DNA of 41,660 nucleotides, taken from assembly GCA_937887565.1 (NCBI GenBank), contig CALABS010000001.1, positions 1 through 41,660 on the forward strand. The letters are read 5' to 3'. The stretch comes from an uncultured Rhodospirillaceae bacterium (lineage in GTDB: Bacteria; Pseudomonadota; Alphaproteobacteria; Rhodospirillales; Magnetospirillaceae). The notes under the pieces are model-generated. The model was not told the DNA's origin. It saw only the letters and a program-made list of their open reading frames with translations, and did no database searches. Position numbers and translations under genes: made by a program. Shown in pieces: positions 1-7,291 of the stretch; position 1 is the stretch's first letter, and the number at the start of each line of letters is the position of its first letter.

Positions 1-50
1 TTTCCGCCAGCTTGGGAATCCCCTGCGATTCCGTTAGGGCGGTGAATGCT

Positions 51-266
51 CTAGTTCCCCGCCTCGGAATAGACCCGCAGGCGCTCGGGCGAGTCGGCCT
101 GAAGCTGGATGGCGACCACGCCGTGGCTGCTGCGCACCAGCAGTTCGGCCCCCCATGATCCGTCGTCCAGTTGGATCGGCGGCCCGATCTCCACCCGGCG
201 CACATCCTCCACGTCCATGCTCAGGCTGTGGTCGCTGCGGAACGATATGGCGGCGACGGTCTTCAT
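51..266 (-). CDS. Small uncharacterised protein, 71 aa
   Basis: I do not recognise this protein. It is a short, soluble-looking mixed alpha/beta chain with no cysteine, no membrane segment and an acidic C-terminal half. The ATG at 266 is preceded, reading leftward, by a GGAGG about six bases upstream, which is a good ribosome binding site and the main reason to call the gene. A different frame overlaps it (34-285) but gives a low-complexity Arg/Gly/Pro product typical of a GC-rich shadow. The neighbouring gene at 371 is divergent, leaving about 100 bases for two promoters. Function unknown. Confidence 0.6.
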   Translation of the reverse strand: MKTVAAISFRSDHSLSMDVEDVRRVEIGPPIQLDDGSWGAELLVRSSHGVVAIQLQADSPERLRVYSEAGN

Positions 267-370
267 CGGGGCCTCCGTGGTGCATCCGGTTCCAGGCTGA
301 ACCGGAATGGCGCCCTGGTCAATGGAGCTCGATCGGAGAACCCGCGCCTGGACGGCCGCGTTTGCCGGTC

Positions 371-628
371 ATGGAACATTTCATCAGCACCCAGGCGCTG
401 GAGGTGGTGCGCGCCTTCGGCTACCATGCGGCCGTCGCCGACGACATGGTGCGCCTGATCGTCGCCGACGAGGACGGCTACGATGCCCTGCTGACCCGGG
501 AGGAAGTGGCCGAATTGGCCGTCGGCATCGAGGAACAGGAGGATCCCACCGCCATCTGGCAGCCCGACATGGTGCCGTGGGACCCGCCGGCCGGCTACCG
601 CTCGCCGCCCAGTGACTGGAACGACTAG
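371..628 (+). CDS. Small acidic uncharacterised protein, 85 aa
   Basis: Function unknown. The product starts MEHFISTQAL, is strongly acidic in its middle (runs of Asp and Glu around residues 27-60) and ends in a Pro/Trp-rich tail (residues 61-85). The frame stays open upstream to about 155, but that extension translates to Arg/Pro/Ser-rich low-complexity sequence, so the internal ATG at 371 is preferred. No convincing ribosome binding site precedes it. It lies 31 bases before the next gene on the same strand, so the two may be cotranscribed. Confidence 0.5.
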   Translation: MEHFISTQALEVVRAFGYHAAVADDMVRLIVADEDGYDALLTREEVAELAVGIEEQEDPTAIWQPDMVPWDPPAGYRSPPSDWND

Positions 629-659
629 ACTTGAACGGCTAGACAAGGACGCCCCGCCC

Positions 660-887
660 ATGGCGATCATGGACCCCGCCGACCGCGACCGGCTGCATCG
701 CTACCTGCTCGACGCCTTCGACGACGACAACGCCGCCGACATGCAGGCTTTCGCGCAGAACTTCCTGCACAATTCCAAGGTCTGGGACACCATCGCCGAC
801 GCCTTTCCCAAGGCCAGCGTCTCGCAGGTCAAGGCGGTGATGATGGAGGCCTACGGGACATGGGAGAAGCAGCGGAGCCCGGAGTGA
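660..887 (+). CDS. Small helical uncharacterised protein, 75 aa
   Basis: Function unknown. The protein is predicted to be mostly helical and acidic, with a central part (about residues 15-55) of regular hydrophobic spacing such as MQAFAQNFLH, and no cysteine. The start at 660 has an AAGGA about 11 bases upstream; a second in-frame ATG at 669 is an alternative. The same frame is open from 612, overlapping the previous gene, but the first 16 residues of that longer version look like translated leader. It ends 12 bases before the end of the convergent CMD gene. Confidence 0.5.
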   Translation: MAIMDPADRDRLHRYLLDAFDDDNAADMQAFAQNFLHNSKVWDTIADAFPKASVSQVKAVMMEAYGTWEKQRSPE

Positions 888-899
888 CCGGCGCCGCCG

Positions 900-1463
900 C
901 TATCCCCGGCTTTCCGCTTCGATGACCGCCATGACGCGGGGAATCTGGGACAGCGCCGGGGCGCCGTCCATCAGCAGCGTGATCGGCAACACCTCGGCGA
1001 CCTGCTCCGGGCTTGCCCCGGCCGCCATCGCCGCCCGGGCGTGCAGGTCCAACTGGCTGCCCTGCTGGCGCTGGATGGCGACGGCGAGCGCCACCAGTTC
1101 GCGCTCGTAGTCGGCCAGCGGCCCCCGATGGCGGGCGTAGTCGCGCCACGATTCGGCCCACGACCCCCACATGGCGTCGGCGGTGTCGGGGGCGGCGTTC
1201 ATGTAAAGGACGATGCGGCGGACCTGCTCGACCTCGCCGTCGCTGGCGCCGATGCGCAACGCTTCGCGGCCGTGGATGTCGATGCAGCGGTGGCAGCGCT
1301 TGGACAGCGCCAATCCCAACGAGATCAGCTCCTTGATCCGTCGGTCCAGGGCTCCCTTCTTGGTGCTTTCCTGCGAAAGCTCGCTGACGATCTCCAGGAA
1401 TTCGGCGAGGCCGTAGCCCGCCACCTTCTTCATGGCCGTGGCGAAGGACAGGTGATCGGACAT
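900..1463 (-). CDS. Two-domain carboxymuconolactone decarboxylase (AhpD-like) family protein
   Basis: The 187-aa product carries two consecutive CMD-type helical repeats. The first (about residues 20-100) has the AhpD-like redox motif CHRC (C57, C60) followed by H64, the arrangement that supports thiol-dependent peroxidase or reductase activity in AhpD. The second (about 115-180) repeats the helical pattern, with LHARAAMAAG matching HGREALRIGA of the first, but lacks the CxxC. A GAGG about ten bases upstream supports the ATG at 1463. The frame remains open for a further 900 bases upstream into a TniQ-like fragment, so a read-through fusion cannot be excluded from sequence alone. Likely a cytoplasmic redox protein; substrate unknown. 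Confidence 0.8.
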   Translation of the reverse strand: MSDHLSFATAMKKVAGYGLAEFLEIVSELSQESTKKGALDRRIKELISLGLALSKRCHRCIDIHGREALRIGASDGEVEQVRRIVLYMNAAPDTADAMWGSWAESWRDYARHRGPLADYERELVALAVAIQRQQGSQLDLHARAAMAAGASPEQVAEVLPITLLMDGAPALSQIPRVMAVIEAESRG

Positions 1464-1466
1464 GGG

Positions 1467-2183
1467 CGGAACCTCGGACGGGGCAGGGATCATGCGCTTG
1501 CGCGCCGCAACATTAGCACACGCCCATATACTGGCAAGCGCCGACATCCATTCGCCCGCCGGAGACGCAAACGCGGCGACGGGCAGTGTGAGGTGAACCA
1601 TAATGTGGCGCCAACGCCACGGATAGCTGCCCAGCATCGCCTGGACAACCGGTTCCAGCGCGGTGGGCGCACGCTCATCCAGCAGCGAAAACAGGAACGC
1701 ATGGGCCAGGGGAGTTTTACTGTCCCGAAGGCTATCGAGGAGCCGATAGAACTCATCAGGCCAATAGCGGCAAACCAGATAGCCCGCGTTCAGCCACAGA
1801 TGGACATCGGGATGGCGCGAAAGCCCGACCAAGCGGGGCGAGTACCGTCCACCGTAGAGCAACCACCCGACCGACACCATCAGCCTGAGTACCCACGAAA
1901 GCGCATCGGGATCAGGGGTGTGCAAGGGCACGGTGGGTGCAGCAGCGTCGCAGGCCAGCAACCGATGCACCTCGGCGATGCCCTGCAAATCCTTCAGATC
2001 CAAATGCTCCAGCGGCCCGAGGCGTAGGTCATCCCCGCATGGGCAGTGGGTGAGCGGAGCCCAGTTCCAGGACAGGTCGCCGCCGCGCAGAGCTTGTCCC
2101 GCTGCGACCAGCGGATAAACGCTGCGTAAAGACCCGACCCGTATTCCGCATGGAACCTTAACGCCCTCCGGCGCGATGGTCAG
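1467..2183 (-). pseudogene. TniQ/TnsD-like transposition protein fragment (N-terminus missing)
   Basis: An open stretch of about 240 codons, in frame with the CMD gene downstream, translates to natural-looking protein sequence rather than a shadow. It includes a zinc-ribbon-like HCPCGDDLRLGPLEHLDL segment (positions about 2048-1995) and later HLWLNAGYLVCRYWPDEFYR (about 1799-1740). A CPCG knuckle followed by a helical region with a WP-x-x-F motif is typical of the C-terminal half of TniQ/TnsD target-selection proteins. There is no obvious start codon with a ribosome binding site, and the N-terminal domain is missing because the kdp genes begin there. I read it as the remnant of a Tn7-like element or transposition gene. 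The family call is by memory of the motif and is uncertain; boundaries are approximate. Confidence 0.4.
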
Positions 2184-2216
2184 GCTGTCGCTCTGACCTT
2201 CAACCGGAGAGCCATC

Positions 2217-2324
2217 ATGTTCGACGCGCTGTTCCCGGCCGTCTCCGACGCGCTGTTCCTGGCCGTCATCGTCGCCTTCTTCGCGGGCTGCGCCCTGTTG
2301 GTGCGCGCCTGCGAGCGGATGTGA
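2217..2324 (+). CDS. Tiny membrane peptide preceding kdpF, 35 aa
   Basis: A 35-codon gene with CGGAGAG about nine bases before its ATG. Its product has one hydrophobic helix (about residues 9-27, ALFLAVIVAFFAGCALL) followed by a positively charged end (RACERM). The stop is ten bases before kdpF and a GAGG lies in between, so it should be the first gene of the kdp operon. Similar short peptides ending in C-D/E-R occur before kdpF in other proteobacteria as far as I recall, but have no established role. It could be a small accessory subunit or a regulator of the Kdp pump. Inferred from size, topology and position only. Confidence 0.65.
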   Translation: MFDALFPAVSDALFLAVIVAFFAGCALLVRACERM

Positions 2325-2334
2325 GGAGGTGGCC

Positions 2335-2436
2335 GTGTCCGACATCGACCTCCTCGGCATCGCCTTGGGCGGTGCCGCAATCATCGGCCTGCTGGCATAC
2401 CTCGGCTATGTGCTGATCCATCCCGAGCGGTTCTAG
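2335..2436 (+). CDS. kdpF: KdpF, small stabilising subunit of the Kdp potassium ATPase
   Basis: A 33-aa single-pass membrane peptide starting with GTG at 2335, preceded by GAGGAGGTGG. The helix (about residues 8-28) and the ending YVLIHPERF match KdpF, which in Escherichia coli helps hold the KdpABC complex together in the membrane. Its stop is nine bases before the kdpA ATG and contributes to the kdpA ribosome binding site (TAGGAGG). Length, sequence and position all agree with the family. Confidence 0.9.
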   Translation: MSDIDLLGIALGGAAIIGLLAYLGYVLIHPERF

Positions 2437-2445
2437 GAGGCCACC

Positions 2446-4155
2446 ATGGACGCCACCGGCATCCTGCAAATCCTGCTCTATGTCGCCATCATCCTGGCGC
2501 TGACGCCGCTGGCTGGCGGCTACATGGCGCGGCTGTTCGAGGGCAAGGTCTCGTTCCTCGCCTGGATCGAGCGACCCATCTACCGCCTGTGCGGCACCTC
2601 GGCCGACCGCGAACAGCATTGGACCGGCTACGCCCTGTCGCTGCTGGCCTTCAACCTTGTCGGCGCCTTGGTGCTCTATGGCCTGCAACGCTTGCAAGTC
2701 TGGCTGCCGCTGAACCCGGCGGCGATGGCGGCGGTGCCTGCCGATCTCGCCTTCAACACCGCGATCAGCTTCACCACCAACACCAACTGGCAGGCTTACG
2801 GTGGCGAGACCACCATGAGCAATCTGACCCAGATGGCCGGGCTGTCGGTGCAGAACTTCGTCTCCGCCGCCACCGGCATCGTGGTGGCAGTGGCGCTGAT
2901 CCGGGGCTTCGCCCGGCATTCGGCACGCACCGTGGGCAACTTCACCGTCGATCTCACCCGCGCAATCCTCTACCTGCTGCTGCCGGTCTGCATCATCGGC
3001 GCCGTGGTGCTGGTGTGGCTGGGGGTGCCGCAGAACCTCGGCCCCACTGTCGAGGCGACCACGCTCGAAGGCAGCAAGCAGATCATCGCCCAGGGTCCGG
3101 TGGCCAGCCAGATGATGATCAAGCACCTGGGCACCAACGGCGGCGGCTTTTTCAACGCCAATGCCGCCCATCCCTACGAGAACCCCAGCGCCGTCGTGAA
3201 TCTGATCCACATGGTGGCCATCTTCGTTCTCGGCGCGGGCCTGACCAACACCTTCGGCCGCATGATCGGCGACACCCGCCAGGGCTGGGCCATCCTGGCC
3301 GCCATGGGTCTGCTGTTCCTGGCGGGGGTGGGAATCATCTGGTGGGCGGACGCGGCGGGCAACCCGGCGCTGACCGCCCTGGGGGTCGATCAATCGCTGT
3401 CGCCCTGGCAGGCGGGCGGCAACATGGAGGGCAAGGAGGTCCGCTTCGGCGTCGCGCTGTCGGCCCTGTTCGCCACCATCACCACGGCGGCCAGTTGCGG
3501 CGCGGTGATCGCCATGCACGACAGCCTGATGCCGCTGGCCGGAATGGTGCCGCTGGTCAACATCATGCTGGGCGAGGTCATCGTCGGCGGCGTCGGCGCC
3601 GGTCTCTACGGCATGCTGGTGTTCGTCATCCTGACCGTGTTCATCGCCGGGCTGATGGTCGGCCGGACCCCCGAATACGTGGGCAAGAAGATCGAGGCGC
3701 GTGAGGTCAAGCTGGCGGTCATCGCCATCCTGGTGTTCCCGGTCGGCATCCTGGGCCTTGGTGCCATTGCCCTGCTGGCGGGGGCGTCGGCGATCCAGGA
3801 CGGAGGACCGCACGGCCTGACCGAACTGCTTTATGCCTATGCCTCGGCCACCGGCAACAACGGCTCGGCCTTCGCCGGGTTCGGCGCCAACACGCTGCTC
3901 CACAACACCCTGCTGGGCATCGCCATGCTGCTGGGGCGCTTCGTGGTGATCGTGCCGACGCTGGCAATCGCTGGCGCCGTCGCCGCCAAGAAGACGGTGC
4001 CGCATTCGTCCGGAACCTTCCCCACCCATGGCTGGTTGTTCGTCGCCCTGCTGGTGACGGTGGTGCTGGTGGTGGGCGGGCTGACCTTCTTCCCCGTCCT
4101 CGCCCTCGGGCCGGTGGTCGAGCACCTGTCGCTCGCCTCCGGCGCCCTGTTCTGA
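2446..4155 (+). CDS. kdpA: KdpA, potassium-translocating subunit
   Basis: The 569-aa integral membrane protein that selects and carries K+ in the high-affinity Kdp ATPase, a member of the SKT superfamily. The four pore-loop selectivity segments are all visible: TTNTNWQAYGGE from residue 110, GTNGGGFFN from 229, SCGAV from 350 and GNNGSAF from 470, separated by about ten hydrophobic helices. Start ATG at 2446 follows AGGAGG at ideal spacing. Length is normal (E. coli 557 aa) and no key residue appears lost. It is followed 13 bases later by kdpB in the same operon; expression should depend on KdpD/KdpE encoded downstream. Confidence 0.97.
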   Translation: MDATGILQILLYVAIILALTPLAGGYMARLFEGKVSFLAWIERPIYRLCGTSADREQHWTGYALSLLAFNLVGALVLYGLQRLQVWLPLNPAAMAAVPADLAFNTAISFTTNTNWQAYGGETTMSNLTQMAGLSVQNFVSAATGIVVAVALIRGFARHSARTVGNFTVDLTRAILYLLLPVCIIGAVVLVWLGVPQNLGPTVEATTLEGSKQIIAQGPVASQMMIKHLGTNGGGFFNANAAHPYENPSAVVNLIHMVAIFVLGAGLTNTFGRMIGDTRQGWAILAAMGLLFLAGVGIIWWADAAGNPALTALGVDQSLSPWQAGGNMEGKEVRFGVALSALFATITTAASCGAVIAMHDSLMPLAGMVPLVNIMLGEVIVGGVGAGLYGMLVFVILTVFIAGLMVGRTPEYVGKKIEAREVKLAVIAILVFPVGILGLGAIALLAGASAIQDGGPHGLTELLYAYASATGNNGSAFAGFGANTLLHNTLLGIAMLLGRFVVIVPTLAIAGAVAAKKTVPHSSGTFPTHGWLFVALLVTVVLVVGGLTFFPVLALGPVVEHLSLASGALF

Positions 4156-4168
4156 GGAGCACTGTTTC

Positions 4169-6214
4169 ATGAGCATCCATCGTCCCCAGGGATTGGCGCT
4201 GTTCGACCGCGCCATCCTGGCCCAGGCCGCCATTGATGCCGTCAAGAAGCTCGACCCGCGCCAGTTGGTGCGCAACCCGGTGATGTTCGCCACCGCGCTG
4301 GTGGCCGTGGTTGCCACCATCCTGACCGCTCGCGGCGGCGCCCACGTCGGCGTGATGATCCAGATCAGCGCCTGGCTGTGGTTCACCGTGCTGTTCGCCA
4401 ACTTCGCCGAAGCCATCGCAGAAGGACGCGGCAAGGCGCAGGCGGCGTCCTTACGCAAGACCAAGACCGAAGCGGTGGCGAAGCGCGTGTCGTCGGCGGA
4501 CGCCGCCGCGTTCGAGACCCTCCCGGCCCAGCGCCTGCGGGCGGGCGACCTGGTGGTGTGCGAACCGGGCGACGTCATTCCCGGCGACGGCGACGTGGTG
4601 GCGGGCATCGCCACCGTGGACGAAAGCGCCATCACCGGGGAAAGCGCGCCCGTGATCCGCGAGAGCGGCGGCGACCGCTCGGCGGTCACCGGCGGCACCC
4701 GCGTGGTCTCCGACCGCATCGTGGTGCAGATCACCGTGAACCCCGGCGAGAGCTTCCTTGACCGCATGATCACCCTGGTCGAGGGCGCCAAGCGCCAGAA
4801 GACGCCCAACGAGGTCGCCCTGACCATCCTGCTGGTGGGCATGACGCTGATCTTCCTGTTTGTGGTCGCCACCCTGCCGGTGTTCGCCTCGTGGTCGGGG
4901 GCGACGGTGCCGGTGGTGTTCCTGGCCGCCCTGTTCGTCACCCTGATCCCCACCACCATCGGCGGCCTGCTCTCGGCCATCGGCATCGCAGGCATGGACC
5001 GGCTGGTGAAATTCAACGTCATCGCCAAATCGGGCCGCGCCGTCGAGGCGGCGGGCGACATCGACGTGCTGCTGCTGGACAAGACCGGCACCATCACCCT
5101 GGGCGCCCGCCAGGCCGCCGAGTTCCTGCCGCTGTCCGACGTGGGTGAGCGAGATCTGGCCGAGGCCGCGTACCTCGCGTCTCTGGCCGACGAGACCCCT
5201 GAGGGCAAGTCCATCGTCGCCCTGGCCCGCTCGCGCTTCGGGCTGGCCGAGCCGCATCGCGGCGGCATGAGCTTCGTCCCCTTCACCGCCCAGACCCGCA
5301 TGAGCGGCGTCAACCTCAGTGGCAGCGAGATCCGCAAGGGGGCCTCGGACGCCATCATCGCTTACGTAGCCGAACGCTCTGGCCGTACCCCGGGTGGTGT
5401 GCCGCGTGAGATGAACCAGTTGGTGGAACGGGTGGCAAAGTCGGGCGGGACGCCGCTGGTGGTGGCCCGCGACGGGCGCCCGCTGGGCGTCATCCATCTC
5501 AAGGACATCATCAAGCCCGGCATCCGCGAGCGCTTCGCCACCCTGCGCGCCATGGGCATCAAGACGGTGATGATCACGGGCGACAACCCGCTGACCGCCG
5601 CCGCCATCGCCGCCGAGGCGGGCGTGGACGACTTCCTGGCCGAGGCCACGCCCGAAAAGAAGCTGGAACTGATCCGCGACTACCAGCAGGGCGGCCGTCT
5701 GGTCGCCATGTGCGGCGACGGCTCCAACGACGCCCCCGCCCTGGCCCAGGCCGATGTGGGCGTCGCCATGAACACCGGCACCCAGGCGGCGCGCGAGGCG
5801 GGCAACATGGTGGATCTGGAGAGCGACCCCACCAAGCTCATCGAGATCGTGATGATCGGCAAGCAGTTGCTGATGAGCCGGGGGGCGCTGACCACCTTCT
5901 CCATCGCCAACGACGTGGCGAAGTATTTCGCCATCATCCCGGCGCTGTTCCTGGCGTCCTACCCGCAGCTTCAGGCGCTGAACGTCATGCACCTCGCCAG
6001 CCCGCAATCGGCGGTGCTGTCGGCCATCATCTTCAACGCGCTGATCATCATCGCCCTGATCCCGCTGGCGCTGAAAGGCGTCCGCTACCGTCCCGCCGGG
6101 GCCGAGGCGCTGCTCAAGCGCAACCTGCTCGTCTACGGCCTGGGCGGGCTGGCGGCGCCGTTCGTCGGCATCAAGCTGATCGACCTCGCCATCACCGCCC
6201 TCGGGCTGGCCTGA
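4169..6214 (+). CDS. kdpB: KdpB, P-type ATPase catalytic subunit
   Basis: The 681-aa energy-coupling subunit of the Kdp pump. It carries the P-type hallmarks in order: the A-domain TGES loop (ITGESAP), the phosphorylation motif DKTGT with the phosphorylated aspartate at residue 304, the nucleotide-binding domain, MITGDNPLTA, and GDGSNDAPAL at the hinge (most relatives have Thr where this has Ser). The usual seven membrane helices are visible at the N-terminus, around residues 215-285 and at the C-terminus. Start is preceded by GAGGAGC. The TGES serine that serves as an inhibitory phosphorylation site in E. coli KdpB is kept. Complete and probably functional. Confidence 0.97.
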   Translation: MSIHRPQGLALFDRAILAQAAIDAVKKLDPRQLVRNPVMFATALVAVVATILTARGGAHVGVMIQISAWLWFTVLFANFAEAIAEGRGKAQAASLRKTKTEAVAKRVSSADAAAFETLPAQRLRAGDLVVCEPGDVIPGDGDVVAGIATVDESAITGESAPVIRESGGDRSAVTGGTRVVSDRIVVQITVNPGESFLDRMITLVEGAKRQKTPNEVALTILLVGMTLIFLFVVATLPVFASWSGATVPVVFLAALFVTLIPTTIGGLLSAIGIAGMDRLVKFNVIAKSGRAVEAAGDIDVLLLDKTGTITLGARQAAEFLPLSDVGERDLAEAAYLASLADETPEGKSIVALARSRFGLAEPHRGGMSFVPFTAQTRMSGVNLSGSEIRKGASDAIIAYVAERSGRTPGGVPREMNQLVERVAKSGGTPLVVARDGRPLGVIHLKDIIKPGIRERFATLRAMGIKTVMITGDNPLTAAAIAAEAGVDDFLAEATPEKKLELIRDYQQGGRLVAMCGDGSNDAPALAQADVGVAMNTGTQAAREAGNMVDLESDPTKLIEIVMIGKQLLMSRGALTTFSIANDVAKYFAIIPALFLASYPQLQALNVMHLASPQSAVLSAIIFNALIIIALIPLALKGVRYRPAGAEALLKRNLLVYGLGGLAAPFVGIKLIDLAITALGLA

Positions 6215-6228
6215 GGCGGAGGGGCCGG

Positions 6229-6312
6229 ATGAACGACAACGCTCCCGCCCTGACCATGACGATCGGCTTCGTCCTCGTCCTGGTCCTCGCCGCCCTCGGC
6301 CGCACCTGCTGA
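6229..6312 (+). CDS. Tiny membrane peptide between kdpB and kdpC, 27 aa
   Basis: A 27-codon frame with a strong ribosome binding site (GGAGGGG about eight bases before the ATG at 6229), filling the gap between kdpB (ends 6214) and kdpC (starts 6328). The product, after a short polar N-terminus, is one hydrophobic helix (TIGFVLVLVLAALG, about residues 11-24) and ends RTC. I know no named Kdp subunit in this position; canonical operons run kdpB directly into kdpC. It could be a KdpF-like helper peptide or a translational spacer. It is real by ribosome-binding-site and fit criteria, but unverified. Confidence 0.55.
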   Translation: MNDNAPALTMTIGFVLVLVLAALGRTC

Positions 6313-6327
6313 ACCCGGAGTCCGCTC

Positions 6328-6909
6328 ATGCTCAAGGAACTTCGCCCCGCTTTGGTCCTGATCGTGGTGATGACCGCGCTGACCGGCATCGCCTATCCGC
6401 TCGCAGTGACGGGGATCGCGCAACTCGCCTTTCCCTGGCAGGCCAATGGCAGCCTGATCGAAAGGGACGGCCATGTGATCGGCTCGTCGCTGATCGGCCA
6501 GAGATTCGCCGACCCCGCCTACTTCCAGGGCCGCCCGTCGGCGGCGGGCGAGGGCTATGACGCCGCCAATTCCGGCGGCACCAACCTGGCCCCCTCCAGT
6601 CGCAAACTGGTGGACGAGGCGGGCGCCCGCGTGGCGGCCCAGCGGCAGGCCAATCCCGAGGAAACGGGGGCAGTGCCCGCCGATCTGGTCACCGCCTCGG
6701 CCTCGGGCCTGGACCCGCACATCTCCCCGGCCACCGCCGCCTATCAGGCCAAGCGCGTCGCCGCCATCCGCCATGCCACGGTCGAGGACGTGCGTCGGCT
6801 GGTGGCCGAGCACACCGAGGGCCGGGAATTCGGACTGCTGGGGGAACCGCGCATCAATGTGCTGAAACTCAATCTGGCGCTCGACGAGCGCTGGCCGTTG
6901 AAGAGGTAG
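6328..6909 (+). CDS. kdpC: KdpC, accessory subunit of the Kdp ATPase
   Basis: A 193-aa protein with one N-terminal membrane helix (about residues 11-32) and a soluble domain that, in the family, sits beside KdpB and raises nucleotide affinity. Family segments are visible: GSSLIGQRF near residue 51, YFQGRPSA near 68, and the near-C-terminal ASGLDPHISPAAA-type block (here ASGLDPHISPATAAYQ near 129). Start ATG at 6328 follows CCCGGAG. Length matches E. coli KdpC (190 aa). Last subunit gene of the transport operon; the TrkH fragment follows it. Confidence 0.95.
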   Translation: MLKELRPALVLIVVMTALTGIAYPLAVTGIAQLAFPWQANGSLIERDGHVIGSSLIGQRFADPAYFQGRPSAAGEGYDAANSGGTNLAPSSRKLVDEAGARVAAQRQANPEETGAVPADLVTASASGLDPHISPATAAYQAKRVAAIRHATVEDVRRLVAEHTEGREFGLLGEPRINVLKLNLALDERWPLKR

Positions 6910-6923
6910 GGGGACGGCGATGA

Positions 6924-7271
6924 TCTCGGCGCATTTCGACTCCATCGCTGGTCGCGCGCAACGCCAACCGCACGGTGTCCGCCGAAATGATGTCCTCGGT
7001 CCGTAACTTCTATTTCCTCTATTTGCTGACGCTGACGGTGATCTCGTTGACTCTGATGGCGACCGGAATGGATTTCCTGGCTGCATCCAGCGCCACCGCC
7101 CAGGCGATGGCGGACGCCGGACCGGGCCTCATCCCCGAAATCGGCCCGCTGGGCAACTTCGCGGGGGTGCCCGATGCCGCCAAGTGGTTCTTGTCCCTGG
7201 CCATGCTGCTGGGGCGTCTGGAACTAGCGACGGTTTACGTGCTGTTCCTGCGGGCGTATTGGTTCGACTGA
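6924..7271 (+). pseudogene. TrkH-type potassium transporter, C-terminal fragment
   Basis: The frame from the stop at 6921 to 7271 encodes about 115 residues matching only the C-terminal end of TrkH/TrkG/KtrB ion-conducting subunits. A membrane helix (FYFLYLLTLTVISLTLMATG) is followed by GPGLIPEIGPLGNFAGVPD and the closing block KWFLSLAMLLGRLELATVYVLF, matching the terminal KW-LS-MLLGRLE signature of that family. Full-length TrkH is over 480 aa, so the first three pore repeats are missing. The only starts are internal (GTG 6975, ATG 6987) without a good ribosome binding site. It sits between kdpC and kdpD, so a second potassium-uptake gene was once here. It may still be translated as a short membrane protein. 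Confidence 0.75.
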
Positions 7272-7291
7272 ATGGTTTGGATGGTGACGAT

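Noticed and set aside
2266..5358. A 1030-codon open frame antisense to kdpF, kdpA and kdpB
   Set aside because: The product is low-complexity (Arg/Ser/Pro-rich, then Gln/His/Asp-rich) and lies opposite strongly conserved kdp genes; long antisense frames are expected in GC-rich DNA.
4451..6007. A 518-codon frame antisense to kdpB
   Set aside because: His/Gly/Asp-rich shadow of kdpB without domain features or ribosome binding site.
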